Assembly: GCA_965207585.1 (NCBI GenBank)
Contig: CBDBMT010000003.1
Coordinates: 3,658,001 to 3,722,000, forward strand
DNA: 64,000 bases
DNA from: Bin87 sp965207585
GTDB taxonomy: Bacteria; Chloroflexota; Dehalococcoidia; Lucifugimonadales; UBA3495
Direction: 5' to 3'
A program made the position numbers and the translations under genes. Position 1 is the first letter of the stretch. Every line of letters begins with the position of its first letter. The notes under the pieces are model-generated. The model was not told where the DNA came from and did no database searches. It saw only the letters and a list, made by a program, of their open reading frames with translations. This document shows, in pieces, positions 40,133 to 47,733 of the stretch.

Positions 40133-40930
40133 CTATGCCGGAACCGGCGCGCCGGTGAGTGAACGCACCTTGCCGGCGGTATCGTCGGCGGTCACCAGAG
40201 CCTCACCCACCAGCACCGCGTTGATCCCAAAGGGTTCCAGCCTGGCCAGGTCTTCGGGCGTGCTGATGCCGCTCTCACTGACGATAACCCGGCCCGACGG
40301 GATCAACTGAGCCAGGGACTCCGTGGTTGCCAGGTCGGTGTTGAAGGTGTGCAGGTCGCGGTTGTTGATGCCGATGACCTGTGCGCCAGCCTCAACAGCC
40401 GTCGCGATCTCGTCAGCGTCGTGGGTTTCCACCAGCGGCGTCATCCCCAGTTCGGAACCGAGATGGATGAGCTCGGCCAGCTGCGACGGGGAGAGGATAT
40501 CGACGATCAGCAGGTAAGTGTCGGCTCCGATGGCGCGCGCCTCATACACCTGGTAAGGATCGAACAGGAAGTCTTTGCGCAGCACGGGTGCGGATCCCGA
40601 CGCGCCGCTTTCCTTGACGGCGGTCAGGTGCGCCGGTTCGCCGAGGAAATGGCCGTCGGTGATCACGGAGATCGCGGCGGCCCCGTTGCCAGAATAGATA
40701 GCAGCTAGTTCCGTGGGCTGGAAATCCTCCCGCAGCAGGCCCTTGGACGGGGACGCTTTCTTCACCTCGGCGATGAGGCTGATGCCCTCGCCTTGCAGTG
40801 CAGCGGGGAAGTCCAGGGCGGGCGGGCGCGTGGCAATGGTATCTCGCAACGTTGACAGCGGGGCTGCCGCTTTGGAAACCGCGAGTTCCTCACGTTTTTT
40901 GGCGACGATCCGGTCCAGGATGCTAGGCAT
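40133..40930 (-). CDS. trpC: Indole-3-glycerol-phosphate synthase
   Basis: A 265-residue TIM barrel that closes the indole ring. It starts with the family helix MPSILDRIVAKKREELAVSK. LIAEVKKASPSKGLLREDF holds the catalytic Glu and Lys; VLRKDFLFDPYQVYEARAIGAD, VIGINNRDLHTFNTDL and IVSESGISTPEDLARL are the other conserved strands. The ATG at 40930 is 12 bases after trpD. It is separate from trpF, not fused as in E. coli. Confidence 0.97.
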   Translation of the reverse strand: MPSILDRIVAKKREELAVSKAAAPLSTLRDTIATRPPALDFPAALQGEGISLIAEVKKASPSKGLLREDFQPTELAAIYSGNGAAAISVITDGHFLGEPAHLTAVKESGASGSAPVLRKDFLFDPYQVYEARAIGADTYLLIVDILSPSQLAELIHLGSELGMTPLVETHDADEIATAVEAGAQVIGINNRDLHTFNTDLATTESLAQLIPSGRVIVSESGISTPEDLARLEPFGINAVLVGEALVTADDTAGKVRSLTGAPVPA

Positions 40931-40942
40931 TTGCCGTCTCCT

Positions 40943-41968
40943 CTATTGCTCCGGCGGGGAAAGTTCGCGCGTCAACGACACCATGGCGTCCAGCTTCTCG
41001 GCGGCCCGCCCGTCAGCGATGGAGGCCGCTGCCATTTCGATGCCCTCGGCGAGGGTGGGGGTCATGTCGCCAGCCACCAGGGCGGCGCCGCTGTTCAGCA
41101 CCACGGCGTCACGGACAGGTCCGCCGGAACCGGAAAGAATGGCGCGCATGGTTTCTGCATTGGCCGCCGGATCGCCGCCGCGCAGGTCTTCCGGCGTGGC
41201 GTGGGGGAGGCCCAGGTCGCGCGGGCGCACAACGTAGGGGCGGATGTCTCCGTCCAGCACCTCCCAACCGGCGGTATCGCTGCCCAGGGACAACTCGTCC
41301 ATGCCGTCGTCGCTGTGGACGATGATGGCGTGGTGCGTGCCGAAAAGCCGCAGAGCCTCGGCCATTTTCTCGGCCACCTCGGGGTACCCCACGCCGATGA
41401 GCTGGCAGGGGACACCGGCGGGGTTGGTCATGGGGCCGAGGACGTTGAAAACGGTGCGAATGCCAATCTCGCGGCGGACGGGCGCAGCGTAGCGCATGGC
41501 GGGATGGTACGCCGGGGCGAACATGAAACCGATGCCGATCTCGCGCAGGCAACGCTCCACGGCTTCCGGCGGCAACTCGATCCGCACGCCCAGGGCCTCC
41601 AGCACGTCGGCGCTGCCGCAATCCCCGGAGGCCGCGCGGTTCCCATGCTTGGCCGCCGTTAGGCCCGCCCCGGCAACCACGAACGCGGCGGCGGTTGAGA
41701 TATTGAAAGTGCCTTTCCGGTCCCCGCCGGTGCCGCAGGTGTCGATGGCGGTACCGTCCACAGTGACACGCAGGGACTTGTCGCGCATCACGGTGGCAAA
41801 GCCGGCGATTTCCTCGGGCGTCTCGCCCTTGAGCGCGAGGGCGGTCAGGTAGGAGCCCAACTGCGCCGGTGTGACCTCGCCCTCCATGACCTCGCGCATG
41901 ACCGTGACGGCGTCACCCATGGACAGGGATTCACCGGACGTTGCCGCCAGTATGGCCTCTCGTATCAT
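40943..41968 (-). CDS. trpD: Anthranilate phosphoribosyltransferase
   Basis: A 341-residue enzyme that attaches the phosphoribosyl group to anthranilate. The PRPP site is TAIDTCGTGGDRKGTFNISTAAAFV, followed by LTAAKHGNRAASGDCGSADVLEALGV. FMFAPAYHPAMRYAAPVRREIGIRTVFNVLGPMTNP is typical. ATG 41968 is the first gene of the trpDCFB run; the frame open upstream of it to 42712 is antisense to the amidohydrolase and not real. trpE and trpG are not in the window. Confidence 0.97.
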   Translation of the reverse strand: MIREAILAATSGESLSMGDAVTVMREVMEGEVTPAQLGSYLTALALKGETPEEIAGFATVMRDKSLRVTVDGTAIDTCGTGGDRKGTFNISTAAAFVVAGAGLTAAKHGNRAASGDCGSADVLEALGVRIELPPEAVERCLREIGIGFMFAPAYHPAMRYAAPVRREIGIRTVFNVLGPMTNPAGVPCQLIGVGYPEVAEKMAEALRLFGTHHAIIVHSDDGMDELSLGSDTAGWEVLDGDIRPYVVRPRDLGLPHATPEDLRGGDPAANAETMRAILSGSGGPVRDAVVLNSGAALVAGDMTPTLAEGIEMAAASIADGRAAEKLDAMVSLTRELSPPEQ

Positions 41969-42001
41969 TGCGCACCGCACACCGGAAGAAATGAATGGGC
42001 A

Positions 42002-42007
42002 ATTATA
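42002..42007 (-). promoter_or_regulatory. Candidate -10 box of the trp operon
   Basis: TATAAT on the minus strand (42007-42002), about 35 bases upstream of the trpD start. A -35 with good match was not found. The short leader has no Trp codons or terminator, so trp-type attenuation is unlikely here. Confidence 0.45.
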
Positions 42008-42046
42008 ATAGCACGGTCGGAGTTCACCCCTGACGCGGAGGCAGTC

Positions 42047-42847
42047 ATGCGCGTTGACGTTCACACCCACATCTGGCCGGACCGGATCGCCGGCGCAGTG
42101 GCGGAAAACATGGAGTCGGAACTGGGATTTGCCGCCATCGCCGCTAACACCGTCGACGGCATCAAGGCGCACATGGCAGCGTCCGGCGTGGACAAGTCGG
42201 TCGTGCTGGGAGTAGCGGCGCGAGCCGACCAGGTGCGCCGGGCCAACGACTGGCTCATCTCCATCGCGGACGAAAACCTCGTCCCCTTTGGAGCGGTGCA
42301 CCCGGACCTGCCGGACAAGGCCGGCGAGATCCGGTACCTGCGCGAAAACGGCGTCAAGGGCATCAAGATGCACCCGGTGATCAACGGGTTCTACCCCGAT
42401 GATCCCCAGTGGTTCCCGGTCTACGAAGAGCTGGGCGACGACATGACCCTTTCCATCCACGCCGGCCGCCTGCCACACCAGGGAGCCGACGCGCCGCTGT
42501 ATGCCGCTCCGGAGCGCATCGCCAACATCGTGCGTCGATTCCCCCGGCTGAAGGTCATCGCCCTGCACCTGGGCGGGTTCTACATGCTGGATGAGGCGGA
42601 GCAGGAGCTTATGGGTCACGAGAACGTGCTGGTGGACACCACCTGGCCGCCGTCGATTCGCGAACTCACCGCTGAGACGCTGACCGCCATCATCGGCAAG
42701 CACGGGGCGCACAAGGTCTGTTTCGGGACGGACTATCCGCTGGTGGACATGGGGAGTGAATCCGATTACCTGGCGTCTCTGCCGCTCACATCCGGCCAGG
42801 TGGAGGGCATCCTGGGCGAGAACGCCCGCCGGTTCATCGGGCTGTAG
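42047..42847 (+). CDS. Amidohydrolase family 2 protein (ACMSD-like)
   Basis: A 266-residue TIM-barrel metal enzyme of the amidohydrolase-2 group, which includes ACMS decarboxylase and gamma-resorcylate decarboxylase. The metal motif is VDVHTHIWPDR. KGIKMHPVINGF, LSIHAGRLPHQG, and ALHLGGFYMLDEAEQEL supply further His ligands. CFGTDYPLVDMGSES has the metal Asp. The C-terminus GILGENARRFIGL is a family hallmark. It is divergent from trpD. It may decarboxylate or hydrolyse an aromatic or hydroxy acid. Confidence 0.88.
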   Translation: MRVDVHTHIWPDRIAGAVAENMESELGFAAIAANTVDGIKAHMAASGVDKSVVLGVAARADQVRRANDWLISIADENLVPFGAVHPDLPDKAGEIRYLRENGVKGIKMHPVINGFYPDDPQWFPVYEELGDDMTLSIHAGRLPHQGADAPLYAAPERIANIVRRFPRLKVIALHLGGFYMLDEAEQELMGHENVLVDTTWPPSIRELTAETLTAIIGKHGAHKVCFGTDYPLVDMGSESDYLASLPLTSGQVEGILGENARRFIGL

Positions 42848-42848
42848 G

Positions 42849-42936
42849 CATCCTTCGACAAGCTCAGGATGGGCGGTTAGGAATATATCCGTTCATGCCG
42901 TAGGAATACACCCGCTCATGGTGAGCTTGTCGAACC
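42849..42936. repeat. Inverted pair of TTCGACAAGCTCA repeat elements
   Basis: TTCGACAAGCTCAGGATG (42854-42871) faces the inverted copy TGGTGAGCTTGTCGAACC (42919-42936). Between them are two near-identical segments, TAGGAATATATCCGTTCATG (42877-42896) and TAGGAATACACCCGCTCATG (42901-42920). The element follows the amidohydrolase stop and forms the last codons of the peptidase gene on the minus strand. Confidence 0.8.
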
Positions 42937-45000
42937 ATCCGCCATACCCAGCGCGTGCAGGACGAACGCGTACTCCCCGGCGATTTCCTTGATGCGCTCG
43001 AAACGGCCGGAGGCGCCGGCGTGGCCCGAGTCCATGTGGGTTTTGAGGAGCAACGGTCGGTCGTCGGTGCGCATGGTGCGCAGCTTGGCGACCCACTTGG
43101 CGGGCTCCCAGTAGGTCACCCGCGGATCGCTGATGCCGGCGGTGACCAGCATGGGCGGGTAGTCCTGCTCGCGCACATTGTCGTATGGTGAATAGGTGCG
43201 CATGTAGCGGTAGGACGCCTCGTCGTTGGGATTGCCCCACTCGTTGTATTCCATGGTGGTCAGGGGAAGGGTGTCGTCCAGCATGGTGTTGAGGACGTCG
43301 ACGAACGGAACGTGGGCGGCCACGCAGCCGAAGAGGTCGGGGCGTTCGTTGATGACCGCTCCCATCAGCATCCCGCCGGCGCTGCCCCCGGCCGCGGCGA
43401 TGCGGCCGGCGGCGGTGTATCCTTCGGCAACCAGATATTCGGCGCAGTCGATGAAGTCGTTGAAAGTGTTGCGCTTGTTCAGCAGCTTGCCGTTTTCGTA
43501 CCAATCCCAGCCCATTTCCATGCCGCCCCGAATATGGGCGATGGCGAAGATGAACCCGCGGTCGACCAGGCTCAAAATGGACACGCTGAAGTTGGCGTCC
43601 ATGTTCAGGCCGTAGCTGCCGTAGCCGTAGAGATACAGCGGAGCGCTGCCGTCCACCGGGGTGTCCCAACGCCTCAACAGGCTGATGGGAACCGCGACGC
43701 CGTCGCGGGCCGCAGCCCAGACCCGGCGGGTCTCATAATGACTGACGTCGTGGCCGGAGGGTATTTCCTGTTGCTTCCGCAGCACCCGCTCCCGGGTCGC
43801 CATGTCGTAGTCGTACACCGCCGCCGGGGTTTTCAGGGACGTATAGCCGAACCGCAGGGTGCTGGTGTCGAACTCTCGGCCGCCGCGGGCGGACATGGCG
43901 AAGTCGTCCTCGTCCACGCCGGAAATGAAGTGGGTGTCCCCGTCGGAGAGACGCCACACCATGACCTGGGGCAGGCCCTCCTGCCGACAGGCGACAACCA
44001 GGTGATCGCGGTAAGCCTGGATCCCACGGATGGGTCGGCCGGGCTCGTGCTCCATAAAGTCCGACCAATGATCCCAACCGGGGTTGTCGATCGGGGCAGT
44101 GGCCAGCATGAAGTCCTTCGCGCCCTTGCCGTTGTGGCGGATGAAGAAGCGATCCCCGTGGTCAATCACGTCGTATTCGAAGTCGGTGGCCCGAGGCTCG
44201 ACCAATACCGGTGTCGCAGCAGGATCATCGGCGTCCAGGAACCGCCACTCGGACATGTTGTTGCCGCCGGCGCCAACATAGATGAATTGGCCGCTGTTGG
44301 ACTTGCCAACGCCGACGAAAAACCGCGGGTCATCCTCCTGGTACACCAACTCGTCGGAGGCGGGATCAGCGCCCAGGGTGTGACGATAGACGTAGACCGG
44401 CCGGTGGTGCTCGTCGAGAACCGAGTAGTAAATGGTTTGATTGTCGTTGGCCCATTCCAGGCCGTAGTAGGTGTTGGGGATCTCGTCGGCCAGGGTCTCG
44501 CCGGTTTCCAGGTCCAGCACCCGGATGGTGAACTGCTCGGATCCGTCGAAGTCCACGCCGTATGCCGCCAGGCGATGGTCGGGGCTGTTTTCGAAATCCG
44601 AGACCCGGGTGTAATCGCGGCCCTCGGCGAGCAGGTTCACGTCCAGCAGCACTTCTTCCGGCCCGTCGGGGCTGCCAACGCGGCGGCAGTAGATGGGGTA
44701 CTGGCCGCCTTCTTCAAACCGGACGTAATAGTAGAAGTCGCCTTCTTTTTCGGGAACGGTGTTGTCGTCTTCCTTGATGCGCCCACGGATCTCTTCGTAG
44801 ATCCGTTCCTGCAAGGAGGCCAAAGGGGCCAGAAACGCCTCGGTGTACTCATTCTCGGCGCGCAGGTATTGCATGGTCTCCGGGTCGTCCTGATCCCGGA
44901 GCCAGTGCCAGGGGTCGACGCGGGCGTCGCCATGAATGGTGTCGGTGTGGGCGCGCCGGGGCGCGGAAGGCGGATTGGGCAAACCGTTGCCGGTGGTCAT
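42916..45000 (-). CDS. ptrB: Prolyl oligopeptidase family S9A (oligopeptidase B-like)
   Basis: A 694-residue serine peptidase: beta-propeller (about 70-410) plus alpha/beta-hydrolase domain. HTDTIHGDARVDPWHWLRDQDDPETMQYLRAEN is the family start. The catalytic Ser is in IAAAGGSAGGMLMGAVINERPDLFG, Asp in VTAGISDPRVTYWEPAKW, and His in MDSGHAGASGRFERIKE. It cleaves small peptides, probably after basic residues. GGAG lies seven bases before ATG 45000. The final residues (DGSTSSP) and the stop come from an intruding palindromic repeat, replacing the normal C-terminus by a few residues. It lacks a signal peptide. Confidence 0.93.
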   Translation of the reverse strand: MTTGNGLPNPPSAPRRAHTDTIHGDARVDPWHWLRDQDDPETMQYLRAENEYTEAFLAPLASLQERIYEEIRGRIKEDDNTVPEKEGDFYYYVRFEEGGQYPIYCRRVGSPDGPEEVLLDVNLLAEGRDYTRVSDFENSPDHRLAAYGVDFDGSEQFTIRVLDLETGETLADEIPNTYYGLEWANDNQTIYYSVLDEHHRPVYVYRHTLGADPASDELVYQEDDPRFFVGVGKSNSGQFIYVGAGGNNMSEWRFLDADDPAATPVLVEPRATDFEYDVIDHGDRFFIRHNGKGAKDFMLATAPIDNPGWDHWSDFMEHEPGRPIRGIQAYRDHLVVACRQEGLPQVMVWRLSDGDTHFISGVDEDDFAMSARGGREFDTSTLRFGYTSLKTPAAVYDYDMATRERVLRKQQEIPSGHDVSHYETRRVWAAARDGVAVPISLLRRWDTPVDGSAPLYLYGYGSYGLNMDANFSVSILSLVDRGFIFAIAHIRGGMEMGWDWYENGKLLNKRNTFNDFIDCAEYLVAEGYTAAGRIAAAGGSAGGMLMGAVINERPDLFGCVAAHVPFVDVLNTMLDDTLPLTTMEYNEWGNPNDEASYRYMRTYSPYDNVREQDYPPMLVTAGISDPRVTYWEPAKWVAKLRTMRTDDRPLLLKTHMDSGHAGASGRFERIKEIAGEYAFVLHALGMADGSTSSP

Positions 45001-45018
45001 GTCATCGCTCCGGTGGGA

Positions 45019-45038
45019 GACGCCGGTCTTCCGGCGTC
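45019..45038. other. Stem-loop across the SRPBCC stop codon
   Basis: GACGCCGG (45019-45026) and CCGGCGTC (45031-45038) form a perfect 8-bp stem with loop TCTT. It overlaps the end of the SRPBCC gene and lies 18 bases before the ptrB start. It has no U run and may set mRNA processing or relative expression. Confidence 0.5.
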
Positions 45039-45510
45039 AGTCGGTTACAGGCTCTGCGAACACGGACTTGGCCCCAGAATCGATCGCAGCCATCTCGCCG
45101 GCCACGTAGCGGCGGCAAGCGCCGGGTCGCAATCGCGCGATCAGCGACCCCAGCCAACCGGCATATTCGGCCTGCACGGTGAGATAGGCATTGCCATCGT
45201 CGTCCGAGGTGTACCCGGTATCTGCGTCCGAACAGAGGCGGACCCAGTAGGAAAACTCCACGGAAAAGCCTGGTCCGACGGTACGGTGGCTGAGCATCTC
45301 GGGTTCCTGGACAACGGTCATCAGGCTGGTGAACTTGTCCCGTCCGATTTGCAACTCGATGCGGTTCCCCGGCCGGGGTTCCTGGCCGTCGGGCAGATCG
45401 GAGCGGCGGTAGGCCGGGCCGTGGATGGTGCGCGACGGGAAATCGATCACCGCGTTCCATGCTTCGTCCGGCGTACAGGGCAGAATCTTGCCGAGTTCAA
45501 AAGTCCCCAT
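45037..45510 (-). CDS. SRPBCC-family (polyketide cyclase / START-like) protein
   Basis: A 157-residue SRPBCC-fold protein, a helix-grip hydrophobic-ligand pocket. It opens FELGKILPCTPDEAWNAVIDFPSR. RPGNRIELQIGRDKFTSLMTVVQEPEMLSHRTVGPGFSVEFSYWV gives the strand pattern, and the C-terminal helix is SLIARLRPGACRRYVAGEMAAIDSGAKSV. ATG 45510 is supported by AAGGAAAC upstream. The protein sits 36 bases ahead of ptrB and may be co-transcribed. The ligand is unknown. Confidence 0.78.
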   Translation of the reverse strand: MGTFELGKILPCTPDEAWNAVIDFPSRTIHGPAYRRSDLPDGQEPRPGNRIELQIGRDKFTSLMTVVQEPEMLSHRTVGPGFSVEFSYWVRLCSDADTGYTSDDDGNAYLTVQAEYAGWLGSLIARLRPGACRRYVAGEMAAIDSGAKSVFAEPVTD

Positions 45511-45680
45511 TGTTTCCTTGCCCAGGCGAGCCACGGGCCGCCGTCATATGCGGGAGAGCGCCCGCGCGTAATTCAATGGATCAAGTCTACACAACGCGCG
45601 CCGATCCAGACTAGTTTCCAAGTTGACCCGTACAGCGAATTGTGCAATGGTAGCGCATCCGGCGCGACGGACCCACACCG

Positions 45681-46952
45681 ATGACGAGCCTGCCTGAAGG
45701 CGCACTGACCGGCCTCAAAGTACTGGATTTCACCCACTACGTGGCGGGTCCCTACTGCACCAAGCTGCTGGCCGATTACGGCGCGGACGTAATCAAGGTG
45801 GAATGCCCGCCCGATGGTGACGGGTCTCGTCGGATGGGCCCGTTCCCGGCCGATGAACCGGATCCCGAAAAGAGCGCCCAGTTCCTGCACCTCAACACCA
45901 ACAAGCGCAGCATCGCCGTGGACTTGAAGCAGAGCGGAGCTGCCGGCATCGTGGAACGGTTGGCCTCGTGGGCCGATATTGTCGTGGAAAGCTACCGACC
46001 TGGGGTAGCGGATCGGTTGGGGATAGGCTACGAACACCTGAGTGGCATCAACTCCGCCATCATCTACACCAGCATCTCGAACTTCGGCCAAACGGGTCCG
46101 TACCGGGACTATCGCGGCTCGGAGATCGTTTTTTACGGCATGGGCGGCGAGATGCACTCCACCGGGCTTGCAGATAGGGAACCGCTGAAACTCGGCGGAA
46201 ACGTGGGGCTGTACCAGGCTGGAGCGGTGGCTGCGGTAGCAACCATGGGCGCTGTCCTGGCCGGATCCTTCTGGCCGGATGGCGACGGGGACGGGGTGAT
46301 TGGACAGCACATCGACGTGTCCATCCTGGAAACGCAGTTGGGTTCGGTTGACCGGCGGCAGAGCGCGCTGCTGGCGTACCAGTACACCGGGGAACTCAGC
46401 CACCGGCCGGCTTCTGGCGGCTCAGGCGGCTACCCGAACGCGGTATATCCCTGTTCTGACGGGTACTTTCAGATCAACGGCAGCCGGATGTACTTTCCGC
46501 GCGCTGTAGCGATGCTGGGCTACCCGCCGGAGCTGGGCACAGAGCGATGGAAAGACCCATCATCCCAGGGCAACGCGGAAATGCAGGAAGAGTTTGAGTC
46601 GGAACACTTCCTCCCTTGGATATTGGAGCGCACCCGGGCCGAGGCATGGAGCGCCGCCCAGGAAAACCGGGTGCTTTCCGGCCCCATCAACACGATGGCA
46701 GACCTGGACGTCGACCCGTCGTTCAACTCCCGTGGGGTGTTTGCCGATGGCGACCACCCGGTGGCCGGGCGAATGAGGTATCCGGGACGTCCTTTCATCA
46801 TGAACGGTTCGCCGTGGCGGTTGCGGCGCACGGCGCCATTGCTGGGTCAACACACGGTGGAAGTGCTAAGTGAACTCGGCTTCTCGGACACGGAAATCGC
46901 TGCCTTCATCGATAACGACGTCGTTTTCACGCAATCAAGCCAAACCGACTAG
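45681..46952 (+). CDS. CaiB/BaiF (family III) CoA-transferase
   Basis: A 423-residue family III CoA-transferase, an interlocked-dimer enzyme that moves CoA between organic acids. The opening LTGLKVLDFTHYVAGPYCTKLLADYGADVIKVE is diagnostic. NTNKRSIAVDLKQ, VVESYRPGVADRLGIGYEHLSGINSAIIYTSISNFGQTGPYRDYRGSE and SILETQLGSV follow; the catalytic Asp lies in the AVDLK to VVE region as usual. The C-terminus LLGQHTVEVLSELGFSDTEIAAF is typical. The ribosome site is weak. It starts the plus-strand accessory cluster with two other family III transferases. Confidence 0.9.
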   Translation: MTSLPEGALTGLKVLDFTHYVAGPYCTKLLADYGADVIKVECPPDGDGSRRMGPFPADEPDPEKSAQFLHLNTNKRSIAVDLKQSGAAGIVERLASWADIVVESYRPGVADRLGIGYEHLSGINSAIIYTSISNFGQTGPYRDYRGSEIVFYGMGGEMHSTGLADREPLKLGGNVGLYQAGAVAAVATMGAVLAGSFWPDGDGDGVIGQHIDVSILETQLGSVDRRQSALLAYQYTGELSHRPASGGSGGYPNAVYPCSDGYFQINGSRMYFPRAVAMLGYPPELGTERWKDPSSQGNAEMQEEFESEHFLPWILERTRAEAWSAAQENRVLSGPINTMADLDVDPSFNSRGVFADGDHPVAGRMRYPGRPFIMNGSPWRLRRTAPLLGQHTVEVLSELGFSDTEIAAFIDNDVVFTQSSQTD

Positions 46953-47005
46953 CAAACTCGCACATTTTCGGCCAGCGACGTGGCAGATGGAGAGATCATC
47001 GTCAA

Positions 47006-47689
47006 ATGGAAATAGCAATCATCATCGCTGCGGTCGCCGTTGCCGTTTTGTGTGGCGTCATAGCAGTCGCTGTTATCGTTACCCTGCCCAAGATATGGCG
47101 CATCCTTCGCAACGTGGAAACTGCCTCCACATCTGCTGCCAAAGTGATCTCAGATTTGGGAGGCGTCTCCGAAAACCTTGCCGCCAACCTGGACACCACT
47201 TCGGCCCACGTCACCGTAACCACCGCTAACATCGCGAAGGTCACTGCCGACCTGGCAAATGTTTCCCCGAACGTCGCCGCCAACTTGGACACTGCCGTAG
47301 CCGGCGTCGCAGAAACCGCCACCAACACCGCAAAGGTCGCCGGCGACCTGGCAGGTGTTTCCTCAAACATTGCCGCCAACTTGGACACCTCTTCGGCTCG
47401 GCTCGCCGAAACCGCTGCCAACGCCGCAAAGGTCACCGCCAACTTGGACATCGCGGCAGCGCAGGCAGCCGAAACTACATCCAACACCGCCGCCGCTACC
47501 CGTGACATTGCAACCGCTGCCGCAAGAATCGCGGATATCTTGTCCCTTATCGCGTCGTTCAATATCAGAGGAGTTGTTACACACCTCATCCGGGGAAATA
47601 TAGACGATGCGTTGGCTCTGCTGAACCAAGCTCCTACGGGTGTGCGAAACATACGGAACTGGTTCGGACGCCGTCGGGCTCAGTCCTGA
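47006..47689 (+). CDS. Membrane-anchored protein with 32-residue tandem repeats
   Basis: A 227-residue protein with one N-terminal TM helix (EIAIIIAAVAVAVLCGVIAV then AVIV), then a long Ala/Thr/Asn-rich helical domain. Three 32-residue repeats span residues 45-140, each opening AKVxxDLxxVSxNxAANLDT; a shorter fourth begins AKVTANLDIAAAQAAETTSN. The pattern predicts an extended coiled coil or amphipathic rod, like the helical parts of chemoreceptors or apolipoproteins, but no signalling tip is present. The end (SFNIRGVVTHLIRGNIDDAL, RNWFGRRR) is basic. GGAG lies about 11 bases before ATG 47006. I recognise no family. It lies between two CoA-transferases. Confidence 0.75.
   Translation: MEIAIIIAAVAVAVLCGVIAVAVIVTLPKIWRILRNVETASTSAAKVISDLGGVSENLAANLDTTSAHVTVTTANIAKVTADLANVSPNVAANLDTAVAGVAETATNTAKVAGDLAGVSSNIAANLDTSSARLAETAANAAKVTANLDIAAAQAAETTSNTAAATRDIATAAARIADILSLIASFNIRGVVTHLIRGNIDDALALLNQAPTGVRNIRNWFGRRRAQS
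47138..47425 (+). repeat. Three 96-base in-frame tandem repeats
   Basis: These encode the 32-residue units of the gene at 47006-47689. Units start at 47138, 47234 and 47330, with a partial fourth from 47426. They have diverged at third positions, so the array is not a recent slippage product. Confidence 0.75.
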
Positions 47690-47733
47690 CCAACGACCGG
47701 TCCCAACCCATAGAGCTGAAAAAAGGAGTAGGA

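Noticed and set aside
41969..42046. Tryptophan attenuator before trpD
   Set aside because: The short leader has no Trp-rich ORF and no terminator.
42000..42712. Upstream part of the trpD open frame
   Set aside because: It is antisense to the amidohydrolase; trpD starts at the conserved MIREAI.
45625..45665. tRNA D-arm-like fragment (GTGCAATGGTAGCGC)
   Set aside because: A 4-bp D stem can be drawn, but no anticodon stem or acceptor follows; a partial attachment site cannot be supported.
43312..45684. 790-codon plus-strand open frame
   Set aside because: It is antisense to oligopeptidase B and the SRPBCC gene and has no recognisable domains.
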